A stretch of 64,000 nucleotides of DNA from an uncultured Gemmatimonadota bacterium. GTDB lineage: Bacteria; Gemmatimonadota; Gemmatimonadetes; Gemmatimonadales; Gemmatimonadaceae. Shown here in pieces: positions 33,519 to 41,299 of this stretch. The translations under genes were made by a program, and so were the position numbers. The notes under the pieces were generated by a model that was not told the DNA's origin, made no database searches, and worked only from the letters and a program-made list of their open reading frames with translations. The stretch's first letter is position 1. Each line of letters opens with the position of its first letter. Location of the stretch: assembly GCA_903882745.1 (NCBI GenBank), contig CAIRYG010000003.1:62001-126000 (forward strand). The letters are read 5' to 3'.

Positions 33519-34817
33519 TTACTTCCGGTACGTCGGCGGCTTCGTCTTGTAGCGCGCCGTCAGCTCCTCCTCGCGCGTCATCCCGCTGTTTTCTACCCCG
33601 CGAATGAACACATGCTCCGCCTGCGACGCGAACTCAAACGGATCGCCGCTCCACACGACCACGTTTCCTTCGCGTCCTGCGACGAGCGAGCCCACCTTGT
33701 CCGCCACACCGAACGTCTCCGCCGGCGCCAGCGTGATGGCGCGCAACGCATCGTCCCACGACATCCCATACGCCACGGCATTCCCCGCCTCGTAGCGAAT
33801 GTTGCGCGCATTGAAGTTGTTCTCTCCGCCGCCGGCATTTCCGATAAGCGACACATGCACCCCCGCCGCGCGCAGGATGGCGGCATTTTCCTGCCGGCTT
33901 CCGAGCGTGTTGAACGAGGTCGGAATGTTGTTCATCGCGCCCACCATCACGGGCACCTTAGCCGCGGCAAGCTCCTTGGCCACCTGCCACGCCTCCGCAC
34001 CGCCCACGATCACAATCTTGATCGCCAGTTCCTGCGCCAGCGCAACTGCTGCGCGAATATCAGACGCGCGGTCGGCATCAATCGCGAGCGGCATCTTACC
34101 ACTCATCACAGGTTGAAGGGCCTCAAGCTCCGCGCGCGACGCAACAAAGGCGCGCGTCGCCCCGTTCTCGTAGGCAGCCTTCCGCGCTGCAAACGACTTT
34201 GCGTCTGCCAAGAGCTCCCGCAGCTTCCCCTGCACCTCGGCGCGTGACTCCGAACCGCCGCCGATATCGGCGAGCATTGCAACCGGCCCACGCACGGTCA
34301 TCGCGGCCACACTTTCACCGGCGAGATCAACAACTCCTGCTCGCCCACTCACCAGCAATCCACTCCCTGGCCACACAACGGCAGTCGTCACGCCATCACG
34401 ACGCGTTTGCGCAATGAAGGTCGAGGCAGGGTTCATTCCCATCCACGCGCTGAAGCTCGCGGCGATCCCTTTCTCCCCTTTGGCGCGCGCATCGTTGTAG
34501 CCGCCGCTTTGCGCAGGCACATTGCCTTCGGAGAGTCCGAGGGCTGTGGATGCGTTGAAGAGTCCAGGCGTTACCCACTTGCCCGTCGCGTCAATGCGCG
34601 TGGCACCAGCGGGCACTGCGACATTCGCCCCAACGGCGATAATCTTCCCGTCGCGGATGACCACGGTTCCTTTCTCAATCTTCGGACCACTCACCGGGTA
34701 GACCGTTCCACCGACAATCGCGATAGTCTGCGCGTCTGCGCTCCTCGCAACCGTCGCAGCCGTCGCACCGATCATCGCGAGCCCCGCTACCGATGATAGC
34801 ATCTGAGAGATACGCAT
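33519..34817 (-). CDS. Amidohydrolase-like protein lacking metal ligands (probable pseudoenzyme)
   Basis: A 432-aa exported protein (signal peptide ending RSADAQ) with the amidohydrolase fold layout: IAIVGGTVYPVSG at the start and LVAGREGNVVVWSGDP at the end. The metal-binding positions are replaced when compared with its partner gene: the HSH of strand 1 is NAS (PGLFNASTALG), HNH is DAD, and HHG is GGA. Catalysis of the usual type is therefore unlikely. The start overlaps the partner stop (TAATG), so the two are made together. It may be a structural or regulatory subunit. Confidence 0.85.
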   Translation of the reverse strand: MRISQMLSSVAGLAMIGATAATVARSADAQTIAIVGGTVYPVSGPKIEKGTVVIRDGKIIAVGANVAVPAGATRIDATGKWVTPGLFNASTALGLSEGNVPAQSGGYNDARAKGEKGIAASFSAWMGMNPASTFIAQTRRDGVTTAVVWPGSGLLVSGRAGVVDLAGESVAAMTVRGPVAMLADIGGGSESRAEVQGKLRELLADAKSFAARKAAYENGATRAFVASRAELEALQPVMSGKMPLAIDADRASDIRAAVALAQELAIKIVIVGGAEAWQVAKELAAAKVPVMVGAMNNIPTSFNTLGSRQENAAILRAAGVHVSLIGNAGGGENNFNARNIRYEAGNAVAYGMSWDDALRAITLAPAETFGVADKVGSLVAGREGNVVVWSGDPFEFASQAEHVFIRGVENSGMTREEELTARYKTKPPTYRK

Positions 34818-36283
34818 TAGCGGTTCCCTCCCATGTTGGCCGGTACGAAGCCCAGTTCAAAATCGGTGCGCCATTGTTGTTTGGGATCGGTTCGATCAAA
34901 GAGCATCGCGCCATCAATCCAGACTTTTTCCGCGCGTGTGTAAATGCTGAAGGGGTTCCCGCTCCACAGCACGAGATCTGCGTTCTTCCCTGGCACGAGC
35001 GAACCGATTTTGTCGTCGAGGCCGAGTGCCCACGCCGGATTGATCGTGAGCCAGCGGATCGCGTCCTCATCGCTCACGTTGATCCCCGCCGCGCGCCCCG
35101 CCGCGATGGCCTTGGCCGCTTCCTGATTCAACCGCTGCGAGCCGCTCGGGTCGTCAGAGTGCACGATCGCCTTGCCACCCGCCGCCTGCACGATCGCGAG
35201 GTTGGCGCGGATGCCGTCCATCATCTCCATCTTGCCACCGCCCCAATCGGCCCAGAGCGAGGCGCCGATTCCCTCTTTTGCAAGCACATCAGCAACCTTG
35301 AACGCTTCGACTCCATGATGGAACGATCGAATCTGGTAGCCGAACTCCTTGGCCACATCGATCATCTGCAACATCTCGTCCGCCATATAGCAGTGATTGT
35401 GCACGAGGATGTTCCCTCGCAGCACCTCGGCCAACGTCTCGAGCCCCAGATCGCGCTGCGGCGGATCCCCGGCGCGAGTGGTCAGCCAGTTGTCCCAGCG
35501 GCGACGATACGCCTCGGCGTTGATCCACGCTGCGCGATCGCCCGCGATGTTCCCCATCCGCGTCGCCGGACCGCGCGCCTGATACACGCGCATCGGGTTC
35601 TCGCCGCACGCCATCTTGAGCCCGTACTTCGCGCCGGGGAACTTCATCTCCTGCACTGAGCGCCCCGGCACGACTTTCAGCACGACGCTGCGTCCGCCGA
35701 TCAGGTTGCCGGAGCCCGGCAACACCTGGATCGTCGTCACGCCGCCCGCCAAGTCACGCGGGAACTGTGGATCCTGCGGCCACACCGAATGCTCCACCCA
35801 CACATTCGCCGTCACCGGATTCGTGAGCTCGTTGGCACCGGTTCGCGCGAATCCACCGGGCGCCGCGTTCGCGCCGAGGTGCGAGTGATCGTCCACGATC
35901 CCCGGGGTCACGTACTTCCCGGAGCCGTCGATCACCACCGCATCACTCGGCGCATTCACCGTCGCGCCCACCTCGGCGATCTTGCCATCACGGAACAGGA
36001 TCGCGCCATTCCTGATGAGTGGCCCCGTCGCCGTATAGATATTCACATTGCGGATCACCGTGGTCCGCGACGCGAACGGCTTGTAGGTACTCGGGAAGGG
36101 ATCTGCGTTCGGGATCGACAGCGCACCTGCACCGGGCGATGTGGTGACGCGAGCCGGCGCGGCTGGAGCCGTAGCGGCGGGAGTCGCGGTCGCCGGCGGC
36201 GCGTTCTGTGCCGCGACCCGAGTCGCGACCGGAGTCGCGACGAACGCGAACAACAATGGAGAGAGACGGAAGCGCATAGTCAT
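34817..36283 (-). CDS. Secreted imidazolonepropionase-like amidohydrolase
   Basis: A 488-aa exported amidohydrolase. The signal peptide ends TRVAAQ and an Ala/Pro/Thr-rich linker follows (about residues 27-50). Ligands are intact: TPGIVDDHSHLG (HxH), LVHNHCYMAD, RSFHHGVEAF and IVHSDDPSG (Asp). The closing strand is LVPGKNADLVLWSGNP. It should be a metal-dependent hydrolase of a cyclic amide or dipeptide, as in the imidazolonepropionase/prolidase-like group; the substrate is unknown. ATG 36283 (MTMRFRL) and 36277 are both possible. It is translationally coupled to the ligand-less homologue downstream. Confidence 0.88.
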   Translation of the reverse strand: MTMRFRLSPLLFAFVATPVATRVAAQNAPPATATPAATAPAAPARVTTSPGAGALSIPNADPFPSTYKPFASRTTVIRNVNIYTATGPLIRNGAILFRDGKIAEVGATVNAPSDAVVIDGSGKYVTPGIVDDHSHLGANAAPGGFARTGANELTNPVTANVWVEHSVWPQDPQFPRDLAGGVTTIQVLPGSGNLIGGRSVVLKVVPGRSVQEMKFPGAKYGLKMACGENPMRVYQARGPATRMGNIAGDRAAWINAEAYRRRWDNWLTTRAGDPPQRDLGLETLAEVLRGNILVHNHCYMADEMLQMIDVAKEFGYQIRSFHHGVEAFKVADVLAKEGIGASLWADWGGGKMEMMDGIRANLAIVQAAGGKAIVHSDDPSGSQRLNQEAAKAIAAGRAAGINVSDEDAIRWLTINPAWALGLDDKIGSLVPGKNADLVLWSGNPFSIYTRAEKVWIDGAMLFDRTDPKQQWRTDFELGFVPANMGGNR

Positions 36284-36358
36284 TCGCTCGTGGTGAGTGG
36301 TGAAGGGGAATAACATATCCCGCCTCGCCGCACTCCGCGAACATCGCGTCGCGACCGC

Positions 36359-36688
36359 TCAGTCCACGATGAACAACCGCGCCCCGGTCGCCGTCGTGGA
36401 CCGATGCGCCAACGCCCCGTCCGCGACCTGGTAGCTCATCCCGGCCGTGAGTCGCACCGTCCGCCCATCGGCGAGTTCGGTGTCGAGCACCCCGTCGAGC
36501 ACGAGCAGCACATGCCCCTTCTGGCACCAATGGTCGGCCAGGTAGTTGGCGGAGTAGTCGACCATCCGCACGCGGATCGCCCCGAACTGCTGCGTCCGCC
36601 AATGGGCGATCCCCGTCTCGCCCGGGTGGACGGTCGGCGTGACCGCGCTCCAGTCCACAGTCTCGAAGGGTATGTCGGTCATCTGCAT
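36359..36688 (-). CDS. DHCW-motif cupin protein
   Basis: A 109-aa small cupin. It contains ADHWCQKGHVLLVLDG, the hallmark of DHCW-motif cupin proteins, and the order of strands fits a single beta-barrel. There is no signal peptide. Starts at 36688 (MQMTD) and 36682 (MTD) are possible; a longer frame to 36784 would read through the neighbouring repeat and is rejected. The biochemical role of this family is not known to me. It marks the intact side of the accessory-segment boundary. Confidence 0.8.
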   Translation of the reverse strand: MQMTDIPFETVDWSAVTPTVHPGETGIAHWRTQQFGAIRVRMVDYSANYLADHWCQKGHVLLVLDGVLDTELADGRTVRLTAGMSYQVADGALAHRSTTATGARLFIVD

Positions 36689-36758
36689 GTGAAGAACGTT
36701 ACAGCCCGCGTCGTGAAGAGGGGAGCCTGGAACCGTCGTTACCTTTCCGTGAAGGTTC

Positions 36759-36816
36759 CCTAAAATCCCACGACACCCCTGCACTCGGCAACCTCCCCAA
36801 CTGCGGAGCCACCGTG
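36759..36816 (-). repeat. Distal copy of the TonB-receptor 3' end (direct repeat)
   Basis: This 58-bp stretch matches 41241-41299 with two substitutions and one 1-bp indel. On the minus strand it encodes TVAPQLGRLPSAGVSWDF, the receptor C-terminus, but the missing base removes the stop codon from frame. It has no upstream receptor sequence. The two copies, in the same orientation, bracket the 36.8-41.2 kb accessory segment. Confidence 0.9.
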
Positions 36817-36915
36817 ACCAAGGAGCAGCGCGACGCCGCGGCGGCGACCGGCGCGAAGGACGGGATGGAGATGGGGTTCAAGCGGCTTGAGGAGTACGCG
36901 GCGACGATGGGGTGA
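36814..36915 (+). pseudogene. C-terminal fragment of an SRPBCC/AHSA1-like protein
   Basis: An open stretch of 33 residues beginning TKEQRDAAAATGAKDGMEMG and ending RLEEYAATMG resembles the last helix of SRPBCC (AHSA1-type) proteins, where a TGMxxGxxxSxxRLxELL pattern is usual. The rest of the domain is absent: the sequence directly before it is the TonB-receptor repeat. It is therefore a truncated remnant joined at the repeat edge. Confidence 0.6.
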
Positions 36916-36940
36916 GGCAGAACATCGATCGACGTGGAAA

Positions 36941-36969
36941 GCGGCACCGCACGAGCCGTGCGGTGCCGC
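36941..36969. terminator. Hairpin, 12-bp stem
   Basis: GCGGCACCGCAC-GAGCC-GTGCGGTGCCGC lies 25 bp after the SRPBCC fragment. The T-richer tail (TTTCC) is on the minus strand. It probably once ended the SRPBCC gene and survives with it. Confidence 0.6.
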
Positions 36970-37151
36970 GTGCGTATGATGTTGCCTCAGTCTTGATCTC
37001 GCGTGCTCAGAGTGTCAGCCTCCGAGCCTCGTCACGAACTACTGTGGTTCAAGTTCACCGGAAGATTATGAGCCGTCCGAACGGTGGCTTGACCTACGCG
37101 ACGACCCTGAAACGCGAATGAGATCTAAGCCACCGAAGGCCTCGACTTCCC

Positions 37152-37424
37152 CTACGACGGCCCCGCGGAATCGATCTTCCGGCGAGCACGTTCTTCAGCG
37201 ACGATGAAAGCTAGACTCCCGAGAAGGAGAACAGAGATCGATCCGTACATCACGAAACCGCTAGGGAAAAGTGCGCCGATCAGAACCGCACTGGTCGACA
37301 GAATCACAGCGAAGCCGCCTAAGACGCGAGAATTTCGCTGCCGCACGGGCATCTCGGCTGCCTTGATCGCTAGAATCAGGCAAATCACTATCAAGGCCAA
37401 TCCAGACCCAACAAGATAAGACAT
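37152..37424 (-). CDS. Small membrane protein, three predicted TM segments
   Basis: A 90-aa protein with three hydrophobic stretches (about residues 3-21, 35-53 and 57-76) and a charged C-terminus with EERARRK. No family is recognised. It lies in the accessory segment among gene fragments, with A+T content higher than its surroundings. The clear membrane pattern supports a real gene. Confidence 0.6.
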   Translation of the reverse strand: MSYLVGSGLALIVICLILAIKAAEMPVRQRNSRVLGGFAVILSTSAVLIGALFPSGFVMYGSISVLLLGSLAFIVAEERARRKIDSAGPS

Positions 37425-37553
37425 ATCTCACCTTTCGAATGTCAGACGACTGGTGTGGTGAAGATGCTCGTCACGGTTCTAGCAGGACGTTTGAATACGT
37501 AGCAATCATTGATTGTAGACGCAATAGAGGTAGCCACCACCAGCGACGAGGAA

Positions 37554-37790
37554 TGCTCCGGTAGCACGTGCAGCCGCTTCAACAGCTGGGCCAAGCTCAG
37601 CGCGATGCTGGAGCCGGAGAACCTGACGCGCCGCGTCTACGGATTCGATACCTTCGCCGGCTTCCCTTCGGTCTCCGAGCAGGACCGCTTTCTCGGTCAC
37701 GTGGACAAGGCGCACCTGGTGAAGGGCGACGTCTGCGAATCGATCCCCCGGTTCGTCGCCGAGCATCCGCACCTGCTCGTCAGCCTGCTG
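37554..37790 (+). pseudogene. Fragment of a TylF-like methyltransferase
   Basis: The stretch FNSWAKLSAMLEPENL, RRVYGFDTFAGFPSVSEQD and VKGDVCESIPRFVAEHPHLL matches the middle of TylF/macrocin O-methyltransferase-like proteins. The N-terminal cofactor region and everything after VSLL are missing. The join between SEQDR and FLGHV is shorter than I expect, suggesting an internal deletion as well. No plausible start exists. This is a relic of a secondary-metabolism or glycan-modifying gene. Confidence 0.65.
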
Positions 37791-37871
37791 TTGGGCGGTG
37801 CGGCCAGCGCACCGCCCCCCGCTCATATCTAAGAGTGCTCCTAGTTTCCAATCGGCAATACCCGCATCGCA

Positions 37872-38558
37872 CTATCGCGCCAACGGCAACCCGCGGGCCT
37901 TGCGAACAGAGTCAACCAAGCCCAACGCTCTAACACGACTTGCCCCGCTGGGAGACCATCCAATCTCCTTGGGGCCGATCGCGATCACGTCGAAGCCCTC
38001 GCGAGTGTCGCCGCAGACTCGCCAGTTTGGATTGCCGGCAAGGGACCGAACTAGAGTCCAGGTCGCCGTATCCTCGCGGGCACCCAACGTAGCCACGTAC
38101 TTCGAAGCATGTGCCAGGGACTCTCTTTGATCCGCGACGCTCGTAAGTATCGATTGAATCACGACGGTGTCGCCAATGGTTCGACCGCCGGGCAGAACAC
38201 GGAAGTCCGCAACCCAGAGCGCTCGCATGAAGTTCAAAGCAGGGCCGCAGATCGAGTCTTCGCGCACACTTGCGTACGCGCCGACTTTCAATCGTCGACC
38301 GGCAATCGCGAGATCGAGATAACGCTCCAGCTGCTGCCGCGCAGAGTCCACTGACAAGGGTTGCGCGATTGCGGCCGACGACTTCGTTCCGGCGCCCCCC
38401 GAGGGTTGTCGGACATCGCCGGAAGGTTGACCCGTGCACGCGGTCGCGACGATCAGCGTCAGGGAGAACATACCGAGCATCCCGCTTCGATTTGAGGATC
38501 GTGCATTTGCTAGCGCCCTTCCTAGACCGAAACGTCGAATCTGCACTATGGATTGCAT
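37872..38558 (-). CDS. Lipoprotein, last gene of locus B
   Basis: A lipoprotein of 228 aa from ATG 38558 or 202 aa from ATG 38480. The lipobox is TLIVATAC in either case. The longer start lies within the last codons of the upstream gene at the same 13-bp overlap seen in locus A (10844/10832), which argues for coupled translation; the shorter start gives a more usual signal peptide. The mature part has a helical region (about 70-180 of the long form) with paired Cys (SICGP, RVCGD). It is not clearly similar in sequence to the locus A lipoprotein. Family unknown. Confidence 0.72.
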   Translation of the reverse strand: MQSIVQIRRFGLGRALANARSSNRSGMLGMFSLTLIVATACTGQPSGDVRQPSGGAGTKSSAAIAQPLSVDSARQQLERYLDLAIAGRRLKVGAYASVREDSICGPALNFMRALWVADFRVLPGGRTIGDTVVIQSILTSVADQRESLAHASKYVATLGAREDTATWTLVRSLAGNPNWRVCGDTREGFDVIAIGPKEIGWSPSGASRVRALGLVDSVRKARGLPLAR

Positions 38559-39415
38559 GGGACGAGTTGCCGGAAGAAGAGTGGTTGGCTCGCGTTAAGA
38601 GGGTCGAAAGAGATCACACCGGTGACGCCGTCGTGGTTCGCTGTGTTCTCCGTCGCGGGCGTCCCGTTATTCGCAAGCCCCAAGATCCGGCCGTTTGTGG
38701 AAGGTCCGATGAACAGGCCAGCATGGCCGCCACGAACCACCACGTCGCCCTGTCTCGCTTCCGCAGCAGATACCGCCACGTAGCCGTTGGCCGCAATGAG
38801 CCCCGCTGAATAGGTCCGAAACTGGGTAGTGGTAAGGTACTTGGCTAGCGACTTCCAGCCAGTCGAATCGAGGGCAACCTGTGAGGCCGCGAAAACGTAG
38901 TCGGTGCAGTCTCCCCACTTGGCAGCGCGGTCCTTGGCGTGCTCACTGCCACCCTTCGCACCGCCTTGCGTGTAGTTCCACTCGCCCGACGCCTTGGCCG
39001 CGTCGAACATCTTTCTTGACTCGGCTTCGTTTGCAGAACGCGTACACTCTTCGAACGCAATGCATGCCGTACTGACCTCCGCAGAAGGTCCGCCAATAGC
39101 TCGTTCGTCTGAGGAATAGACTCGCTCAGGATGAAAGAGTATCGCCTCTTGCTCAGGCCACAGCCGTGGCCCACTTTCGAGCCCTTGAGGATCGCATCCT
39201 CCCAGCAGATCGAGAGGATCTTCGTCGATGGTTGGCACCCATCCGCCGCCGGACTCGCCACCATCGATGACCGTACCGGTTCCGTCGTTGCAATAGTAGC
39301 TTGCCCACGAATAGATGTAGCAACCATTGTCACATTGCAACACCTCGTTTCCCCATAGATTGGACGACGCGGCCTGCCCATCCGCGCCCGCGCGATGAGC
39401 TGACTGCGCATTCAC
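38546..39415 (-). CDS. Cys-rich protein with NlpC/P60-like C-terminal domain (locus B, second half)
   Basis: A 289-residue frame starting at GTG 39415, which overlaps the upstream stop as GTGA. It has no signal peptide. Residues 20-45 carry the Cys module (QCDNGCYIYSWASYYC) also found in the locus A lipoprotein. The C-terminal part has WGDCTDYVFAAS (candidate nucleophile Cys) and GDVVVRGGHAGLFIG (candidate His), as in NlpC/P60 or CHAP amidases. It ends QLVPCNP, matching the locus A tail QTCTP. Alignment with locus A suggests this is the second half of one protein, separated from 39412-39993 by a frameshift. Confidence 0.75.
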   Translation of the reverse strand: MNAQSAHRAGADGQAASSNLWGNEVLQCDNGCYIYSWASYYCNDGTGTVIDGGESGGGWVPTIDEDPLDLLGGCDPQGLESGPRLWPEQEAILFHPERVYSSDERAIGGPSAEVSTACIAFEECTRSANEAESRKMFDAAKASGEWNYTQGGAKGGSEHAKDRAAKWGDCTDYVFAASQVALDSTGWKSLAKYLTTTQFRTYSAGLIAANGYVAVSAAEARQGDVVVRGGHAGLFIGPSTNGRILGLANNGTPATENTANHDGVTGVISFDPLNASQPLFFRQLVPCNP

Positions 39416-39993
39416 AATGCGTGTACGTTTCCGTCACAGTCGGCATGTGCATATCCATCGCCGACGCACGCGACGTAGCTCGAGGTCCAGACATTCGCGG
39501 AACCAGTCGAGCGGAACAGAGAGTCCGGAACGCCTGGCGCACTCAGATGCCCCGCACGTGAGTCGGGCAACGCCATTGTCGCGAGTTGCCCGAGAAGTGC
39601 CCGACCCGTCGAGTCGTTCTTCGGGACGACGCACTCGGCCTGCAGTGTCTTCACGCGTGATCTTGCATCGAGGCGAATATAGGACATCGCCTTCACAATC
39701 GTAGAATCACGCGCAAGGCCAGTGAGCGCGAGTGCGCGGCGCGAGCGCCCAACGCTGGCCCTCCATTCAGGAGAGGCGACATCGTATCGTACCGGCACCC
39801 CGACCCGAAGTCCACTCGCGTCGAATACTGTGACTGTGCAGAGGTACAGGTTGCTCTCTGTGACCTTGAGTTCGGACGTAGAAACCAAGCCCTCAGGCTC
39901 TGCTTCACGAGCCAACGGTGCAGCGCGCTCCGAATGGCAGGCTGCCGTTACGAGAATGGCGATCGCCAGCCATGCACGAATTGATCGTCTCAA
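39412..39993 (-). CDS. Lipoprotein, first half of locus B Cys-rich protein
   Basis: A 193-aa lipoprotein. The start is TTG 39993 with GAGG 5 nt upstream, giving signal LRRSIRAWLAIAILVTAAC. The longer open frame upstream is Arg/Pro-rich and lies over the transposase remnant, so it is rejected. The region RLDARSRVKTLQAECVVP aligns with RWDRATGAKILDASCAIP in the locus A lipoprotein, and ADCDGN near the end aligns with VDCGGV. The remainder of the locus A architecture continues in the next frame after the stop. It may be a broken gene, or a split gene relying on GTGA reinitiation or -1 frameshifting. Confidence 0.7.
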   Translation of the reverse strand: MRRSIRAWLAIAILVTAACHSERAAPLAREAEPEGLVSTSELKVTESNLYLCTVTVFDASGLRVGVPVRYDVASPEWRASVGRSRRALALTGLARDSTIVKAMSYIRLDARSRVKTLQAECVVPKNDSTGRALLGQLATMALPDSRAGHLSAPGVPDSLFRSTGSANVWTSSYVACVGDGYAHADCDGNVHAL

Positions 39994-40063
39994 GATGTCC
40001 TCGAAAGTAGTGTGCCGAACGGGATAGGAATTTCGATCTGGGTCGGTTGAGTGTACGACACGA

Positions 40064-40441
40064 TCACCGCCCGCACGAGCACCGACTGGCGGGTGGCGGC
40101 GGGCCCGCCGACTCGTTCGTGCGCCTCGAGGGCCGTGGGAACGGCGGTTGGGAACGGCGGGCACCGTGGGGGGCGCGATGCCGGCGGGGGCCAATCCGTC
40201 GCGCCGATGGGGGGCTCCGCGGCCCGGCGTGCGCCTCACGGGAGGCGTGGGTCCGGAGGTGGGTGAGGATCTGGTCGATCACCGACGTCTGCGTGATGAT
40301 GGCGACGATGCGCATCGCGCCGTGGCAGCTGGGACACGCGAGCGGGTCGACCTCGAAGATCTGCTGAAGCAGGGTCGCCCACCGGCGGGACGCCTCGGTC
40401 GGGGCCAGCGGTCGCGCGATCTCTGTCAGACGCTTGTTGAA
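40064..40441 (-). pseudogene. C-terminal remnant of an IS91/ISCR-like transposase
   Basis: The reading WATLLQQIFEVDPLACPSCH, GAMRIVAIIT and SVIDQILTHL matches the C-terminal end of IS91/IS801-type transposases, with its CPxCxGxMR zinc-like motif. The catalytic HUH and tyrosine region is absent. A Pro/Arg-rich tail follows. No terminal sequences of the element are recognisable. It implies past rolling-circle transposon activity in this segment. Confidence 0.7.
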
Positions 40442-40485
40442 CCAAGATGCGGTGCGAAACGTATTGTTTCGCACCGCATCGCCCC

Positions 40486-41028
40486 TTAAGGGCGCTTTGG
40501 CGCTGCGCCGATGATGCTGTGCCCCAACTCGACTTCCCCTTGGCCCTCGGCCCGCCAGACCCCTCGATCGAGGCGTACGGTTACCGTGGTGCTCGCTACC
40601 TCGTATGAGCCCGTCGCACTAGGGGGCGAAATCAATTGCACGTGCACACGCTGCGCCCCATCTGCCTGCGGAACCGGGAGGGACACGCGCAACACGGAAA
40701 GCCGTCCACGCGTGACGCATCCGGCCTCGCAGGTCAGCGCGTCGTTGTGTGCTTTGACATGTGCCACCTTGAGATGCCGAGCGATCGCCTCCGCCTCTGC
40801 CCGATCCTGCGTCATCGTGCCACGTCCGCGCGCCGGCTGATTCTCGCCGGCATTCCACGCCTCAGGGACGATGTCGAGCTCCCTGGCCTCCGCACGAAGA
40901 GCCTTCAGCGCATCGACTGCCGCCGCCTCGCGCGCTGACTTTCCGGAGCCGCGCTCGGCTTTTCCGGTCTGCGCCTCAAGGCCGACGGTCGCGGTGACAA
41001 GTAGCGTTACTACCATCGCGATTCTCAT
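40486..41028 (-). CDS. Exported protein of unknown function
   Basis: A 180-aa protein with signal peptide MRIAMVVTLLVTATVGLEAQ; the start at 41028 has GGGGAG 7 nt upstream. A helical charged stretch (about residues 22-80) precedes a beta-rich part (about 90-175) with LTCEAGCVTRG (a possible disulfide) and repeated V-x-V strands. No family recognised. It lies between the transposase remnant and the TonB receptor, inside the accessory segment. Confidence 0.7.
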   Translation of the reverse strand: MRIAMVVTLLVTATVGLEAQTGKAERGSGKSAREAAAVDALKALRAEARELDIVPEAWNAGENQPARGRGTMTQDRAEAEAIARHLKVAHVKAHNDALTCEAGCVTRGRLSVLRVSLPVPQADGAQRVHVQLISPPSATGSYEVASTTVTVRLDRGVWRAEGQGEVELGHSIIGAAPKRP

Positions 41029-41240
41029 GTGAGACTCCCCAGTGAATGAATTCAAAACCACACGCAATGTGATCCCGCTAGTTGCCGGTACACGCCCTAC
41101 CCATTCGCTCAGCTTCAGCGTCATCAGTACCAAGACCAAACGCGGCATGATAGGCCTCGTGCGCCCGCGTCACGCGGTGTTGGCCTCGAAGCTCGCGCGG
41201 TCGCTCAAATCACTCACAGCGCACTCCGTTGATCGGGTCT

Positions 41241-41299
41241 CCTAAAACTCCCACGATACCCCCGCACTCGGCAACCTCCCCAACTGCGGAGCCACCGTG
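41241..41299 (-). repeat. Proximal copy of the direct repeat, at the TonB-receptor 3' end
   Basis: The last 59 bp of the receptor gene (TVAPQLGRLPSAGVSWEF and stop) recur, slightly diverged, at 36759-36816 in the same orientation. This copy is in the intact gene. Confidence 0.9.

Noticed and set aside
36917-37121. Plus-strand open frame after the SRPBCC fragment
   Set aside because: It runs through a hairpin, shows no domain or ribosome binding site, and lies among gene fragments.
39994-40239. Upstream extension of the locus B lipoprotein frame
   Set aside because: The extension is Arg/Pro-rich, overlaps the transposase relic and would bury the lipoprotein signal; TTG 39993 has a good ribosome binding site.
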